Source: Smittia aterrima (lineage: Eukaryota; Arthropoda; Insecta; Diptera; Chironomidae). From it: a stretch of DNA of 64,000 nt. Position 1 is the stretch's first letter. The number at the start of each line of letters is the position of its first letter. The stretch is taken from NCBI GenBank assembly GCA_033063855.1, contig CP093829.1, positions 12,286,243-12,350,242 of the forward strand, in the 5' to 3' direction. The position numbers and the translations under genes were made by a program. Under the pieces are notes generated by a model. That model was not told the origin of the DNA. It saw nothing but the letters and a program-made list of their open reading frames with translations, and made no database searches. Below are positions 1-15,010 of the stretch, piece by piece.

Positions 1-3000
1 AATTTTATTTATTATAATTTTGTGCAATTGCAGTTAAACAAGCGCTCAGATCGTAACTATAACGCTGGCGGCTTAGGAGAGCGACGTTCAAAGATTTGCC
101 TTAAAAATAGATTTTATGCCTCTTCCCCGGAGTTGAGAAAGAAACTCAGCGCGACATCATTATTCATTTCTCGATGCCATGTCTCTGTGAAAGTTTTTCT
201 TCAACTCGAAAAATATGTGCTTCTAGCAGCCCAAAGACTTCTTCTTTAAAGTAAAAAGTAAACTTTTCATGTTCTTTCTGAGCTTCTCGCAGTTGAATAG
301 ACGGGAAGATAGTGAACGGATTACAAGCGCCAATGAGATTGGAGGAAAGTCTCGCTCACATGAGCAAAGAAAACTAAAAGATAATAATAAAAGATGAACA
401 GAAAAGATTTAATGAATAGAAGAAAGATTTAATTAAAATGAATCGTCATAAATCTTTCGTATATTCGAAAGAGTCTTATTAAAGACTCTTTATCTCTGTT
501 TGCATTGCAGTTTTTAATTAAAAAAGATTACGATCCCAGGGACACTCGACGTGCCTGACTACAGTTGACAGTTTGGAGACACGTTTAGCCAAAGCTGTAA
601 CGAATTTCCGGATATAAGTTTTTAATTGAATCAGAATGTTGTAAACACACACATCGTGGCGAGTGGCGAGGTGGAGTTGACGCATTAAACATTCTTAATT
701 AAAATATTGATTAATTGCAATTTGTTGGAAAATTGAAAACTCTCACAACGCGAGAAGGAGTGAAACTGTTGCGATAATGTATCAATTTATTTGCCCCATG
801 GCGCGGATTAGCGCAGTTTCCAATTTAAATTGAGAGATAATACTTCTGGTTTTCGCATCCGACTGAACATACACAATTCGTCCGCGGATCTGGGACACTG
901 AATTGATTATTTTAATCTAAATCATTTGCTTCACGCCAGTAATAGAAAAAAACTTTATGGAAATTTTGTTTTGTAAATATTATGAGAAATGAACGCTTTA
1001 CCTATTAGATCTCTCTGTTTATTGCTGTTTGCTTCGACTTCTCATGGCTGGTTGTTATTACCATTTTGGGCGATCAATCAACTGATTAAAAATACTTCGA
1101 CAACAACATTAAAATGTCAAAGAAAATATTAATTTCAAAGATGAGTGCTTATCCATATCACGACCGAATAAATCTACCAAGTTGCTTGACGAGGCAAATG
1201 TGAGCGAAAGAAATTCATCAAGATTGGTTTGAATGTGTCGCGATTGAATGAGAAAAAACTTTAAATTTTATAAAAATTTCTGTTTAGTTCACATGCTTTT
1301 AAAAGAGATTCGGTTTTTTTTTGCTCGACTGTAATTACATGCCATTTTTAATGGCAAAACGAAACAAAATCGAAATGACTTGATTTTTTGCATGTATCGA
1401 TGAAGAAAATTTAATTATGAAACAATTTTCAGCATATTTCTGCAATATTTCTACAAATCGATGACATTATTACAACTGATATTTTGTTCCATTTTATTGA
1501 TTGCCACTAACGTTAAATTAGAACGCTTGTGGTTTTTTGTCTGAGGTTTCGTCGACACAGAGAAATTCACGAACGACTTTTATGGTTTCGCAGAAGCTTG
1601 AAGATTAAGCGATTGAGAAAAGTCCGAAGAAGGAAACGTCGCGATCGCTCCCCCACTCGTTTACAAATTAGTGCCACCGTTTGTTCTGACCATCAGCAAA
1701 CTCCTTTCTTATTCGAAGCGTAAATGATTTTGTAGCGTCATCGGAACGGAAAAAATACTACATATAAAGTATTATTTATTAACTATTAAATCACTCATTA
1801 ACGTGGCGATTTTCATTTAAACTAATAAATTGACTTGGAAATTAATTACGGCAGCTTTATGAGGAAACTTCGAATTTCTTTTCTTCAATTTTCTCGACAC
1901 TGAATCAATAAACTCACGACGAGGTGTGTGCAAAAGAATTTTTGTTTAATAGAATTTGTAAACTTTGAATATTTTTTATTGCGACTGACGAATGATTGAA
2001 GTCTCCCCGAAAAATATTTCTATAAACCTAAATATTTCTCGCTCCGCATGTCGATAGTTCGCGGTGCAAATGTAACATTGAAAGTTTCTAAGCGGCAATT
2101 AAATTTTTGTTTTCCAAACCCAGCGGAATTAAGTACTTCTAATTAATAAACTTCGAGCGAATTGTAATGAATTTACTATTTTTATCTTGCGCTACCTTCT
2201 AGTAACCGACAAAACACTTCATGTCCACCCACACGACGTTCGTTCTACTCTCGCTTCAGCCTTTAAATTTTTCATAATGAACTCGTCAGAATTCAGGAGT
2301 TTATCGAGTCAACTTCTCCGATTGGAGATTCATAGCGAAAGCTTCAGTCCCCACCTCTGTTTACTCGCAGAAGAGAGAAGAAACTATCGATCTAACGTCC
2401 TCCGATGGAGGCACCGCACATCGACTGCACATTTTACAGTTTCGTTTTGCATCTATCGAGAGCAAGTAACGTGACGCGACTCTTGAAAGCTCTTTTATTG
2501 TATTCTCGTGCGCGCCTCGCGAAGTTTGTCGTGGTCGACTTAAATTTATTGTCTTAAAAGGTGCAATTATTGCTCGAGAGACTGACACTTGGGCTGGAAG
2601 TTCTTGTAAAATCTCCATCAATTAATAGCAACAGTGAACCATTAACGAAACTCTCAAAAGCATTAGAGAGCAATCTAAAGTCCATTAATTTAGTTTCAGC
2701 TAAGTTACAAGTGGCGTGCTTGCACATTGTGCAATTAAACAAAGCATTTGTAACGTAGCTGCTCTGGTATTTCAGTTCTTTAAAATTTATAATTAAACAT
2801 CCTTGCAGCCTGCAAGTTGCAGGTAACTTATCAATTTAAATTAATTACTTGACAACGAAAAGCGTTTGTTTACCATTCAACTTAATTTCATCCTCGTCGT
2901 TGTTTACACGAAACCTAGAATCCTGTGCTTGTGTTCGAACTTCGAACAATAATCAATCAAAATCATAAATCAAACTCTTTTTTGTGTTTCGCAGAGTTAG

Positions 3001-3764
3001 TCTTGTTGATTATCCAGCGAAGTAAAAGTGTTTCGATTAAATTGCTGCTCGCCAGTAGAGAACCATATCGGCTACGTTAAAAAAACGCGCGCGCGAGCAG
3101 CGCAGTCAGATCTAATTCAAGGCTTACCCACATCTCTCGTGTGGAACTGCTGTGAGATTGCTTGGAAGTAATACAATTTAGCGACTTGTAAATAAAGAAA
3201 TCTATTGAAATTGAATTTGTTAATGAAAAATGAGCTCGACTTTTCGCTCGCAAAGCCTCAAGAATTTGTGAGGCAGTCTCTCTAAATTAAATTAATTTCC
3301 AAGTCCCGCGCTCAGAGCCGAACTCGCCAATTGACGACGAGATTTCGCAAGAACATTTCGCTGCTGATAATGATTTAATTCATTGCATGCTTGCAAGTCA
3401 ATTCCAAAGAAAAAATCATTAGTTTTCCTCTTGGCGCTGCTGCCATGAATCGTTGCAGATATTACATTTGCTGTGCATGTAAATTTTATTCTTGTCGCTG
3501 CAGTTTTGATAACTGGAGTATTTTACTATGAACTGGAGGTTATTTCACCTCGTGTCGACAAATAATAAATTAGTAATGGAATCCAAGAGTTTTACATTTT
3601 AAACTTCCATGGAAGCTGACCACTGAAGAATTAATTACTCTAATTTCCGACAAAAGAGATTTCACGATTCTGCGAGTAATTGTTGTGTTGATGTTAGAGC
3701 ATCAGTGGAGGTTTTTTTAATGGAAACCTTGAACTCAACAACGACCAAATGTGTTTCCTGTGAC

Positions 3765-3780
3765 TCATCATCATCATCAT
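3765..3780. repeat. (TCA)n microsatellite
   Basis: This is a run of about five TCA trinucleotides in non-coding sequence, read directly. No function is evident. Confidence 0.9.
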
Positions 3781-6700
3781 AATTTAAAGAGATCTCACAT
3801 ACAATCAAGAGAGGAAAGTTACTAAACCTTTACGCCTAAAAATTAAATATTAATAACTCCACGCCATGTAATAACACTTATCAAATCCGTCTTGTTGCTC
3901 TCTCGTCGACTTATGAATGCCTTTTTTGGAAACTTCAATTTTATTATTTTTCGGGGCTTGGGAGGATTTCTGATTTTGAAATAAAATCAGATCCAAATGA
4001 AGTCGATACCATGTTGGGGTGTTGTGTGAAGTTGCATGAATAATTCTTCAGCTCGCAATCGTCGATTCTCTCAAGGCACGTCATGTATGAAAGAATGCGC
4101 ATTGATAAAGAAAGTGTGAAAATCACTTTGGTCTTTCCGAGAAAATTATAGCCAGACAAAGAAGAGAAAAATCAATATTTAACAGACGTCAGACGAAGGG
4201 TAACTCAAGAGCTTTTTTCTTCCCTCTTCGAATCAAGAAAAAACAACAGAAAAGGTACGTTCAGTTTAATTACGCGAGCAGTCCCAAAAATAAATAATTC
4301 CATGAAGTTCTTCTCAACTCGTCGTCACGTCTGTGTTCTGTCGGAGACTCCAGGAAAAAGAAACGAAAAATGTAAATAAATAAACGATTCAATGATAATA
4401 ACTCGAAGAACGTTCCCCCACAACTTTCAGGCAGCTACAAAGAATAATAACAAGCAGCACAAATACACGAGCAATGTCGCGACTTTTTATATTTTCGATA
4501 AAACTCCGTCGAAAAAAATGTTGAAACGGTATTGTAATAAGTTATCAGTCTGGTGCGCCGCACAGCCTGTCAATCAATCATGAACATTCCAAACACCGTT
4601 GAGGCAAACACAATGTTGCTGACTGATCAAATGAGCTAGAGAGAGGAATCCAAGTTATTAATGCTTAAGTGGCAGATAAATTGGAATAGTGATTTATTGT
4701 CGTCATCGTGACGGGGCTCAGCGCTAGTACGCGTTTATTATCATTTTTTTGCTTTTTAGTTTTTTTTTATTGCTTTAATGATAAGTCAAAGATAAATAAT
4801 CGGCGACGACTTAACGAACCACTCGCTTTGTGTTTGAGTCTGTGTGTAAATTTATTTATTAAGAGAAGAGAACTTGGAGTGAAACTTTAACTTTTGAGAT
4901 GGGGCAATGTGATAAGAGGCCGCGTTGTGTGTATGGCTTCCATTGAAACGCAGAAAGAATCTCCACCCGAGCGCGCAAATGGCCGATAGTAAAAAGTGAG
5001 GATGAGAAATTAACTATTCATTCTTTTTCTTTTATTGCGATCGCATGAAACTCATCCGAGCAGAAAAATGTTTATCTTCCTCGAAAGAAGACTAAAGGTC
5101 AGAGCACCTGGCTCGCTGATTCATCGCATCTGCCCCTTCAGCAGATTTCTGCAATGAACGAATGGATTCTTCAAATGACTTTTATGATTTCACATGAAAC
5201 TTCATTTTCATGCAAATCTTTCTTCTCATGTGCTCGATTGGATGTTAAAGAAACAAAATGATTTAATCAAATCAATGCACTCTCGTTCGTCTCGAGACTC
5301 GTCTCTTTTCTTTTTCCTTGGAACTGTGTTGGTTGATGCTATCGCGAGGCACTAAATGGATAAGAAAACAGCGCTCGGATTGAAGAAACTAAGGAGTGTT
5401 GTTTTCTTTATAAAAGAAAGAGTGAAAGAATCGGATGATGGAACTCGATGTTATCTATCAGGCTGGTTTTACTTCGTTGATGATTCCGACGTTAAATTCT
5501 TGCTACCAATCCCAAGTCGTTCCCATCCGCCATCACATTTCAAGCTTCTATAAAAAGTAAACATTGATAAAACGCTATCTCTAGCCAATCCCACGCAAAA
5601 GCGATAAAGAGCTTTCATTCTACGAGCCAATGGAAATTTCTGATTCCATTAATCAGTCTCAACCTGAAGCATTAATTATCATAATTGACTTCTCATGTCA
5701 CTTTCGTCTCATGAAAAAAGAAATTAATGCTTCGTCAATATTTTTCCGTTCCAAATGATGCTCCGATAACTCGCCAGAGCTTGTGTGCGATTCTTGCCGT
5801 GTGTTGGTGGTGAATGGCAAAAATCACAGCGTCGCTTCGAAGGTCAATTACCTCACCGAATCAGAATATAACATTTCAAATGAAAAAGAAACACAAACAA
5901 AAGACTGTGGAAGAAGAGACAACATCGAGTACAGAAAAAGAAATAAAACTTACCTACATTAAATTTATTTACATACAAAATAATGAAAGTCAGCAACAAG
6001 AACTCTCTTTGGTTGAGGGAGCTTTGAATCAATGAGCAAGTAAACAAATAAAGCTGATTGATAAGCTTAATTAATATTCCAAAAACAGTATTTTTTTCCT
6101 CCGCTTGGAGATCGCTTACATATTAATAAAGACTGGAAGAAACGGCTCGTTGAAAATTAATTAATTAAGTGACAAATGAAATTCGCTCCAAGGCAAATGT
6201 GCGAGCATTCTACCGTGAATGTCCATATCAATCGGCACGATATATTGTGGGAAACGCGGGAGAGAAGGATTGAGATCGTTGCTGATGGTAATGCCTAGTA
6301 GTCGGTTCATTATTAGTAACTTTTGCATAATTACAAACGCAAGTAGAGCGTAGGCGCGTAGGCAATGATCACACGGAAACCTGATCCGTCTCCGCCGTAA
6401 GAAACAGCAAACGTCGTCAGATCGAATCACATGTAAATTTTTCTGTTTGTGAAATTAATGAAAATTATTAAGTCGTACACATTTTTCAAAGAAATGCGAA
6501 GCAAGCATTTTTAATGCAGTTTTATAACATTAGATGAAGGCAAAATATTTTCTTATAAATGAAATTGAGAGATAAAAGATTTGCTCGCAAAAGCGAGTTA
6601 CTTGAAATTAAAGAGAAAAATGTTATGAATTCATGTTGTGCATATTAAAAGTTAGATATGATAAAAAAAAATGAGGCAAGGAGAGAGAACAAACAAAAAG

Positions 6701-9700
6701 TTGTTGAAGTGAGTGTAAAATCGTGAGATTTGCATTTCATTAAGTTTGCATGCAAGATTGTAGAGACAGTTACATGCAAATTGGGTCCTTCAAGCGTTCG
6801 AAAGATAAAAAAATAGTTTTGTTAGAGAAATTTCTGTGAATCGCCAAGCACATCAGCGAGAGAGATTAATTGAAACACACGCCACAAAGGCCTTCAAGCT
6901 TTGGCGATATTATTTTCTCGGAACTCAAATCATGGAAAGGCCCCCGAGACAGTAGAGAAAGAGAGGAGAAAATTTTGTTAGTGTTACTTGCACGTTTCGC
7001 AATATTGGTTTCATTTAATGATATTTGAGATAATTTCCAGGAAATTGAAAAACTTTTCACTCTTAGTCCCCACGATTTGTGATTTATCGTAAATGTACGC
7101 AGCAGTCAGACAATGGTGGCACCGAAAAGCCTATCGACGTTAACACTCAGCGAGTCAGTAATCGATGAGAGAAAGAGAAGAAAACGCGGAATGACACATT
7201 GCGTTTTGCATTTGTGCACACACGCTGCACATTTGTGTTTTGTTTTCTTTCGCCCGTCTCACTTACTCGCTTTATTGCGGCAATAATTTACACAGTTTTG
7301 CATTGAATGTAAAATAATCCATTTAGACTTTCCTGGTTGCTCGATATCTCACTCCCTCATTGAGGCCCATAAAATAGAATATTTACATTTAATTGGCATT
7401 GTGCCGCTGGCAGTTCTGTGTTATATTTGTTGCCTTGGTTTTAGATGAAAGCTTTCTTTGACGCAAATATAAAGTTTCCAATTGATTTCACTCGAATCGC
7501 AGCAATATCCATCGTGGCGGTTGAACGGTGCTTGACCGAAATATCCTCAAAGCTTGATCTACATTTCAAAATATGGGGAGATCAATCTTTCCGCCGATTT
7601 CATCGATTTGTTTGTTGAAATCACCTACGCAAAGCCTTTCATTGCTTTAACGTCTCTGTGTTTAGTTTTTAAATCTTTATGGAAGAACCGAGTTCATTGT
7701 AAAATGGCATTACAAAGACAAGAAAGAGTGAAGAAGAGAAGATTATGAGTTTTGTGTTCGCCCATATAAAGAAACGAGTCTTTCTCTATTCTGGAGATGT
7801 ACTGTTGTGAGTTACCACTGACATTTGTTGGGAAGGATAATCGCGAGGTAATTGAATTAAATTGCGTGGCGCGAATGGACCAACTGCCGAGCTCGTCTTC
7901 GATGAGTTTATTGACTTTCGTCCACATTGATTCGGGTTAATTAATCGGTTGCGAACTCGCGACCTAAGCGTGCACACAACTGTTTATTCATCGCGACGGC
8001 TTAATGCAGTGCCGCTAATAAATCAAACTGCTGCCAAGTTTAAAAGTTTTTATCAGTAATCGAGTTGAAACTTTGTGATGTTTTTTTTAATGATATCAAA
8101 TTGAGCCTTGAAAATGCCTGCAATTAATCGAGAAAAATGTGATCTTTCTGCTAATTAAATCCGCGAGGAATTTTAATGTGCTCGACGCTGTCGTGCGATT
8201 AATAAACAGCAAAACTAAATGCCTTTGAGCCATTATCAGAAGGTTTCGTGATGACAAAACTGTTTCGCTGAAAATAATCACGAAGACGTAATTCCGTGTC
8301 GTACGCGAATATAAATTGAAAATTTACAAAGAAAATTTATGATTATCAATCATTCTTATATTTAAAACAATCATCCCGCGAGGAAAAATATGGTTGCGCG
8401 ATCGTCATACATTTTCCATTGCACATAAAGATCTCTCGCGATTGCACACAAGTTTCCGGTGTACGACGTCGAAGGTATGATAAATAGATTCCAATATTTC
8501 CACAGCGCAACGTGATTAAAAATATCTTACGACGTGAGCATTCTCGATAAAACGAAGAAACACACAATCAGTTTACAAGACTGTGACGTGAAGAGAAATA
8601 CTAATCAGTAGAAGCCTTATCAGCACAAGTGTGTTAGTGACTTCACCGCACGATCAAATGAAAGAAGAAAAAAAAACAAGAAAGATACACACAGATCTTA
8701 TTTCATTCTCCTTCATAAAATCCCAATGATTTGCTTAAATATTCGAACGTTCTCAACGTTCTCATTTCCAATCGTTCAGCTTTTTTTCAATTAAGCGAAG
8801 AATAAGAGATTATTGTGTGATTACAAGTCATGAGAAAATCATTTCGATCACGTCGATAGGCTTATGATATCATCAGTTCAACTGATGTGTGTGTGATTAC
8901 GCGATATCGTGAGTCAGAGCGAATAGAAAAAAAGCATGAGAGAATCTGGCATGATAAAGCGCTTCAGACTGTTTTTGCCTTCTTTGTCGAACGAAAAAAT
9001 ATTTCTTTGTAATTCTTTTCATTGTGCCTTCGAATCTTTATTCAGCTTTTTGAATAAATCAATGTCTTTATGAATATTCAAAGGGAAAGCCTTTCGTAGT
9101 AGCGTCGACGAAGGGAAGATTTAATTTAAGTGCCTCGAATAGAGCTACATGATAAAACATGATCTTGATTTCGTCATAAAACCTCTCAAGAAGATTTCGT
9201 CAAGCATCGAAACTAAAATGATTCATCTTGTTTCGCTTTATAAAGCGATCGCTGCCAGCTGAGCTGTTAAAAGATAATTGCGGAGTCTTTTTTTCGTCAA
9301 GATTTCTTACCCACACACACACGGTCGACTTTGCCGCGATTTATTGAGAAATCATTGCTCGAAATACCTTCAAGACAGATAATAATTCACATTTAGTGAT
9401 CGTTTTGCGTTGTTTTTCTCTCGCTACATCGAAGAAACTTCAAAATAATCATATTTAATCGCCTCGTAGAAGTGCAGACACTTTACAAATCACTGCCAAA
9501 ACACAAAAGCCCATTTTTTTACCTAATTAATTGCATCTCTATAGCGGTTTTTCCTTCGTTTTGTTGCGAGCGTTGATGCAAGAAGTCGAAAAATTCACTT
9601 TTAATGCTTCTTTTCCCATAAATTCTTCAACAGTAAAGCGAGTGACTTCAGCCGAGCGGGCGCGAGAGAAAGAAGACTAAGGAAGTAGCGTAATAACAAA

Positions 9701-11874
9701 AGCATAACTTTTCATTAAAGTCGAACATAAAAAAGCTTTTTGTATTTTTTTTTTCGCCAACTCCATGCATTTCTTTGTTGTCTATTTTCAATAAAAAATG
9801 CTTTTGTTTAGATTGCATCGAAGCTTCTCTGATCAGATCTCGTTTGCCGTTTAATTCACTTTTGTAGTCGAACATAGACGAGTGCACAACTAGAAATGTG
9901 ATAATAATACTTTTACTATCGACGAAAAACCTTTTTGTGTTTTCACAAATAGATTTTAATATTTTTTCCGCGATTTATCGCTACATAAGTCTAATGAACG
10001 TTACATAAAAATTAATTGATAATGAAACAAAAATTTAAAGTTTACTTAGAAAAAGATGGTTGGAAAGCAGACACGTCAAGTCAGCTCGCAAGGCTAGTTG
10101 TGGGTGGCAGCATTCATTATCTGTATTACAGTTTTATATTATGGCTTAATGAACGTCAACCCCATGTCAGCTCATAAAAATCCAATAAAAACTAAATGAA
10201 AAAAAGAGAAATCTCTTTCTGAGAAAACGGGATCGAGCTGAAACATTAGAAAATATTATATTAATCATAAAAAAACTGACGCTCGTAAAATAGATTGCAT
10301 TAAGTTTAATTGTATTGATTAACGTAATGTTAATAGCTTTTTCGAGTGCGGTTTTTTCTTCAAAATTATGATTGCGCGATCCTCCTTTCGAGCTCCATGT
10401 CGATGACTGCTACTGGATATTCTTCACCATAAATTTATTATTAATTTAAGTCATCTGCAACCAGACACTGATTGAATGGAAGAGACGAGAAGAGAAGAGA
10501 GGCTGGAAAAGATCAAAACCATTAAAATGTTGAATTTAATGATAGGATTAGATGATGATGGTTAGTGTTCAGGGGAATTTGCGTAATCAACCGAAGTTTG
10601 TGGACTTTAACCAAGTACAGAATGAAGTGAACTCTTTGATATTGCGCTCAAGACGTTACGGCTGCCTCGATTCAAACGGCGATAAACTGCGATTTTTATT
10701 CGTTTTCCCGCGCGCACCAACTCTCTAATTGCTGCATTAATATTAATCGCGCAACACAAAACATACACGTTCGTTTTCGGAGAGTGGGAAAATTATGATT
10801 TATTGATAATTTCTTATAATTCAAGTTTCTCTCTTTACGCGATCGCGAGAAATAAAACAATTTTCAATACGAAAACATTATTTTTCTTGCTTCTCTTTGG
10901 CGCGCAAAGAAATGTTAAAGCAATGCAAGAAATCTCAATTTGTTTGCAATAAAAGAAAAGCATTATTTATTATCACCAGGCCGCTTCGAACAATTACGAA
11001 TGGAAATTTAATTTGTGATAACAATTGCACATGGAATTTGTTTTTTTAGATCTCTCTGTTCATTTTTTAGCTATCAAATTATCCCATCCGACAATCTCTT
11101 ATCTCTACACGAAGCCACGCATATCTGATTTCTTCAGCAAGTGCATTCAATGCAACCGAAATCGCATGCATAAATCTACTCGAATGAATAAAATCGGCCG
11201 CTTGGCAGAAAAACAAACGAACTTTTGTTGCCATTGAGCGACAAAGGTACGAGCGGGAGAAGAAAGATTGTTAGGCTATGATTAAAATAGCAAGAAAGCG
11301 ATTTGTTAACAATAAAATCAAAGTCGGAGTATTTAACATATATTGCTGCATGGGCAGAGAAGGAGAAAAGGCGAACCACATAAATCAGCATACGAAATCA
11401 TTCTGAGGAGCATTGTGTCTTATAAAAAAAAGGAAAACTTAACACTAAAGTTCATGTTTTTCTCGACTTTAAGTGCCAATTCAGTACACACTTCGAGCCT
11501 TCAGTTTAAATTTAATTGGCGTGAAGAAAGAGAAAAAATTCGCGCTTCGGCGTGTCTCTAAAGAGTGAAAATTATCACCGAAGCAAAATCTTTGGAGGAA
11601 ACAAGCGAGAAAAAAGTTCTTCAGCATTGTAAAACATTGAGAAAACGTGTACGAAGAAAACAGGAATTTTATTAATTATTAATTAGTTAAAGAATAACAT
11701 TTCCTGTAAACGAGGTGCGAGCTTAAAGATTTTTTCTTGCTCACGTCTCTGGAGACTTTTTTGTCAATGCCGAGCGCGCGCGATCATCTGTTTTAAGAGT
11801 AACACCAGTGAGTTGCTTCAAACGGTCATTCATTCTCATCTTGAAACTCTTCTATGAATGCAATTAGCGGTTAA

Positions 11875-11890
11875 ATGATGATGATGATGA
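11875..11890. repeat. (ATG)n microsatellite
   Basis: Five consecutive ATG trinucleotides lie in non-coding sequence. This is simple slippage-type repeat structure with no coding context. Confidence 0.9.
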
Positions 11891-12544
11891 CGGAGAGTTC
11901 ATAAGGTCATATTTGAACCCTCCCATTTAATGAACGAAAACTGAAATTCGAATGAAATTCATCAAAGCATTAACGATAATGAAACTATTTATGTTTTATC
12001 GTGATTAACAGCATTTCCATTCCGATTGCTTGAGTGACTTTGGGTATATTCACTTTGAGCTCTGTGGTGAAACAAACACCGGCATTTGACATTGTTTCCT
12101 CCATACATAAATTTGTTGTTTTTTTTATCCTCCGCTTTGTTGAGAACGCTAGAAATTTGGCGAGATTCCGCTTCGACGTCACGCCGAGTCGTCAGCTGGA
12201 GATTTCGAGAATTGCGAGGTAACAAACTTCGAGGGTCGTCGCATTTAATTAAACTCATCGTTGAGTAAAGAGGAAATGTTATCAAGAAACAGACCGAACC
12301 GCGATATCATTGAAAACTTCTTTTATTATTTCTCGCTCTAGCGTTTAATTATAAAATCTCTACTTGTCTCTGCGTCACGCTTCGGCTTTCATCGCCAGTT
12401 TCGACAAAACACCTTGCAAAATGAAAAGTGTAAGGAAATCAATCAATTGGAAAATGTTTTATTTTCGTTATTCTACTCGATCGAGTCATAAATAATAATA
12501 AAGTGGTAACTGAAACCGATCGAGAGAAGTATAGAGAAGTAAGA

Positions 12545-12580
12545 AAATGTAAATTATGTTATAAATTATAATTTACATTT
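12545..12580. repeat. AT-rich perfect inverted repeat (13-bp arms, 10-bp spacer)
   Basis: The arms AAATGTAAATTAT (12545-12557) and ATAATTTACATTT (12568-12580) are exact reverse complements separated by 10 bases. It could fold into a hairpin. It may be the core of a small MITE or simply AT-rich chance palindromy; no target-site duplication is evident. Confidence 0.8.
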
Positions 12581-14984
12581 AATTAAAACAATTCACAATA
12601 AGTCGGCGATCTGGCGTTGCATAAACGACACGACTCTCCTCATCCAGTATGTTGCTGCTGCCACAATATTAATTGACTTGCTGATTTCTTGGATTTTTCT
12701 TTCATGCTTCTTATTTAACACTGAGTTTAGTTACTAATAGCGAGCATTTCGATTTGGCATCTCATTAATGTCGCGGCAATTTAATCCTTTCATTAAATTG
12801 TAGATTTGCCTCAGAGTTTGTAATAATTCTACGTCGATGTGGTGACACTTCTCCCTTTCAGCGTCTAAAAATATTATCTGATCTCAATCGATCTGTGAGC
12901 GCAAGGACAATTCTTTCGCCTCGATGTGATATATCATCCAAACTTTAGAATGCATAATGATAAAACAGTACTTTATTTAATTTGACACCATACAAACAGT
13001 CAACATTTTGCGTTCTCTCTATTCTATCGTTTTATGACATCGGCGGAATGTGTCACGCTGCATTTTTCTGGGCCCGCTTCTCACTCGCAGGCCGCGAGCA
13101 GTTTTAGATAGATCGCAAGATATGAATGCGCGATACATTTAACTTGCCAGCGTTACATTTGAGATTATTTTGCTTCCATTGATCGGCGGCGCATGGAAAC
13201 AACATGTTGTTTCGCAGTAAACATTTATTCAAATTAAGGAAAAATTTCAATTGAACCGTTCACTCCAGTCAAGCCATTACAAATATCACAAGCTTTTCTC
13301 ATATTTTTTAGTTCCTCGGACTTGTAAGAAGGAAAATTTATTGACTTGGTTTAGACGTTGGTAAATTAAATACCTAACAATCGCTCTCCACTTGTTTGCA
13401 AGCGTTTTTTTCTGCTCGTTATGCTGCACTTTGCGCCTGTAGCTGACCGCTAATTTGCTGAGGTGCCTGAGCTCTCGCGCTTGTTTGTGGGTGACCAAAT
13501 TGAACACGAAGTGACAATTTATTTTCCGTCACGCTAGTAAATAGTTTATTGCATTTCTCTCAGGGTGGAAAAGGATATCCCGTTCTCTCTCTTTGAGAGT
13601 ATGTTGACGGCAACGTTGAAATAAAATTTATGTTATGAGCCTGGAAGCGATAGTGGAAATTCATTTAAGTCGGGCAGGTGTTGCTAATGGTTCCATTGTT
13701 AAGGCACATGAATCTCTCCATTGGTCTGTAAAGAAAAGCTTCACCACTTGGAAACTTTAAACAATGGCGAAACCTCTGCTTCTGCTGATGGTGTCAGCGA
13801 CTCTTTTGCTCAGCTCTTTTCATGGCGGGCAACCATGTGTGTCTATCGATCAATGAGACCTCAAAACAATGAACTCCAAACGTATCATAAAAAACTCGTT
13901 AATTAAATTTGTAAAAGCCCCGAGAGAGCTCGAAACACCGAAACGTAGAAATAATTGCAATTGTTTCGTCTTTATCACTCGTTCTTGATCTAATTATTAT
14001 GCTGTTACGCTATCGCTCAGCTTGTTTTCTACAATCGCGCCATCTCACATCGCGGTGCCCATTTTTGGGATTCACCAACACAATTCACAATTCTTTTGTT
14101 TAAACACAAAAATGCTTTTCCTGCTTTTTATCGCTGCTCGATTTCAATGGAAAGTCTTGCGAATGTAGAGAAAATTCCATCAATTCGGAACTATCAATGA
14201 TCTCTACACACAAAGTGGCATACACACTCGAACAAGAGCTTTCGTACATGAAAACATTAGAAAGAAATTACGTAACTGCGTGACTCGAGATTTCTTCGTT
14301 ATTTTTATTACACACCAAACGTGCACTGATTGCAGGCTTGCGGGTTGTTTGTTATTTCTGCCTTGGGATACGCGAACGACTCGGACACGTTATGGATTTT
14401 TACGACAACAGATGAAGTCAATTGATTACTGAATGAAAGCTTGCCCAAAAATAATTAGAGTACGACACCCAAAAGTCATTCAAATTAATGATTTATGGAA
14501 ATCAGTCTGACTGAAGACAACTTTGTCTAGTCAAATGTTACATTTTCTTTTTCGTGGATGATTATTACATCTAAGACGAGATTTCGAAAACCTTTGCCGC
14601 GATTATATCGACTCGAAAAATATGATTTTACTTTAACCTTTAAAGCTTTTAAATAAAATCTCGTGGAGAGATAATGGCGAAGGTCTCACGAAACTTTTCT
14701 TTCTTCTCGTTTCTCGATTTTTCTTTCCTCTTCGCCTCACTTCTCACCAGTGTAAAAAATTGAAATTATATTACAAAACATCATAATTTGCTTTCAAAAC
14801 GAAACCAGCTGATAAAGTGACTGAAGTTTGCATAATTCTCGTACAACGTGAGTGTACGATGTGTTTTTTATCATCCGAGCGAATGATACAAAAATAAAGA
14901 AATCATTAATGTGTTTCTCGTTAGTGCCTACTGGCTTTGTTATTCGTTTTGGCATTTGTCTAATGAAAGAAAATGACCGCTAAC

Positions 14985-15010
14985 CTCTCTCTCTCTCTCT
15001 CTCTTTCTCT
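14985..15010. repeat. (CT)n / (GA)n dinucleotide repeat
   Basis: This is a nearly pure CT run on the + strand, with a short CT-rich extension. GA repeats of this kind can bind GAGA-type factors in flies, but no promoter is visible nearby, so I record it only as a repeat. Confidence 0.9.

Noticed and set aside
9301..9400. Search for the missing first ZAD exon (Cys-Arg-Leu-Cys type motif)
   Set aside because: The only near match here reads Gly-Arg-Leu-Cys without a second cysteine at the right spacing or a donor in phase 0. The exon is probably outside the window.
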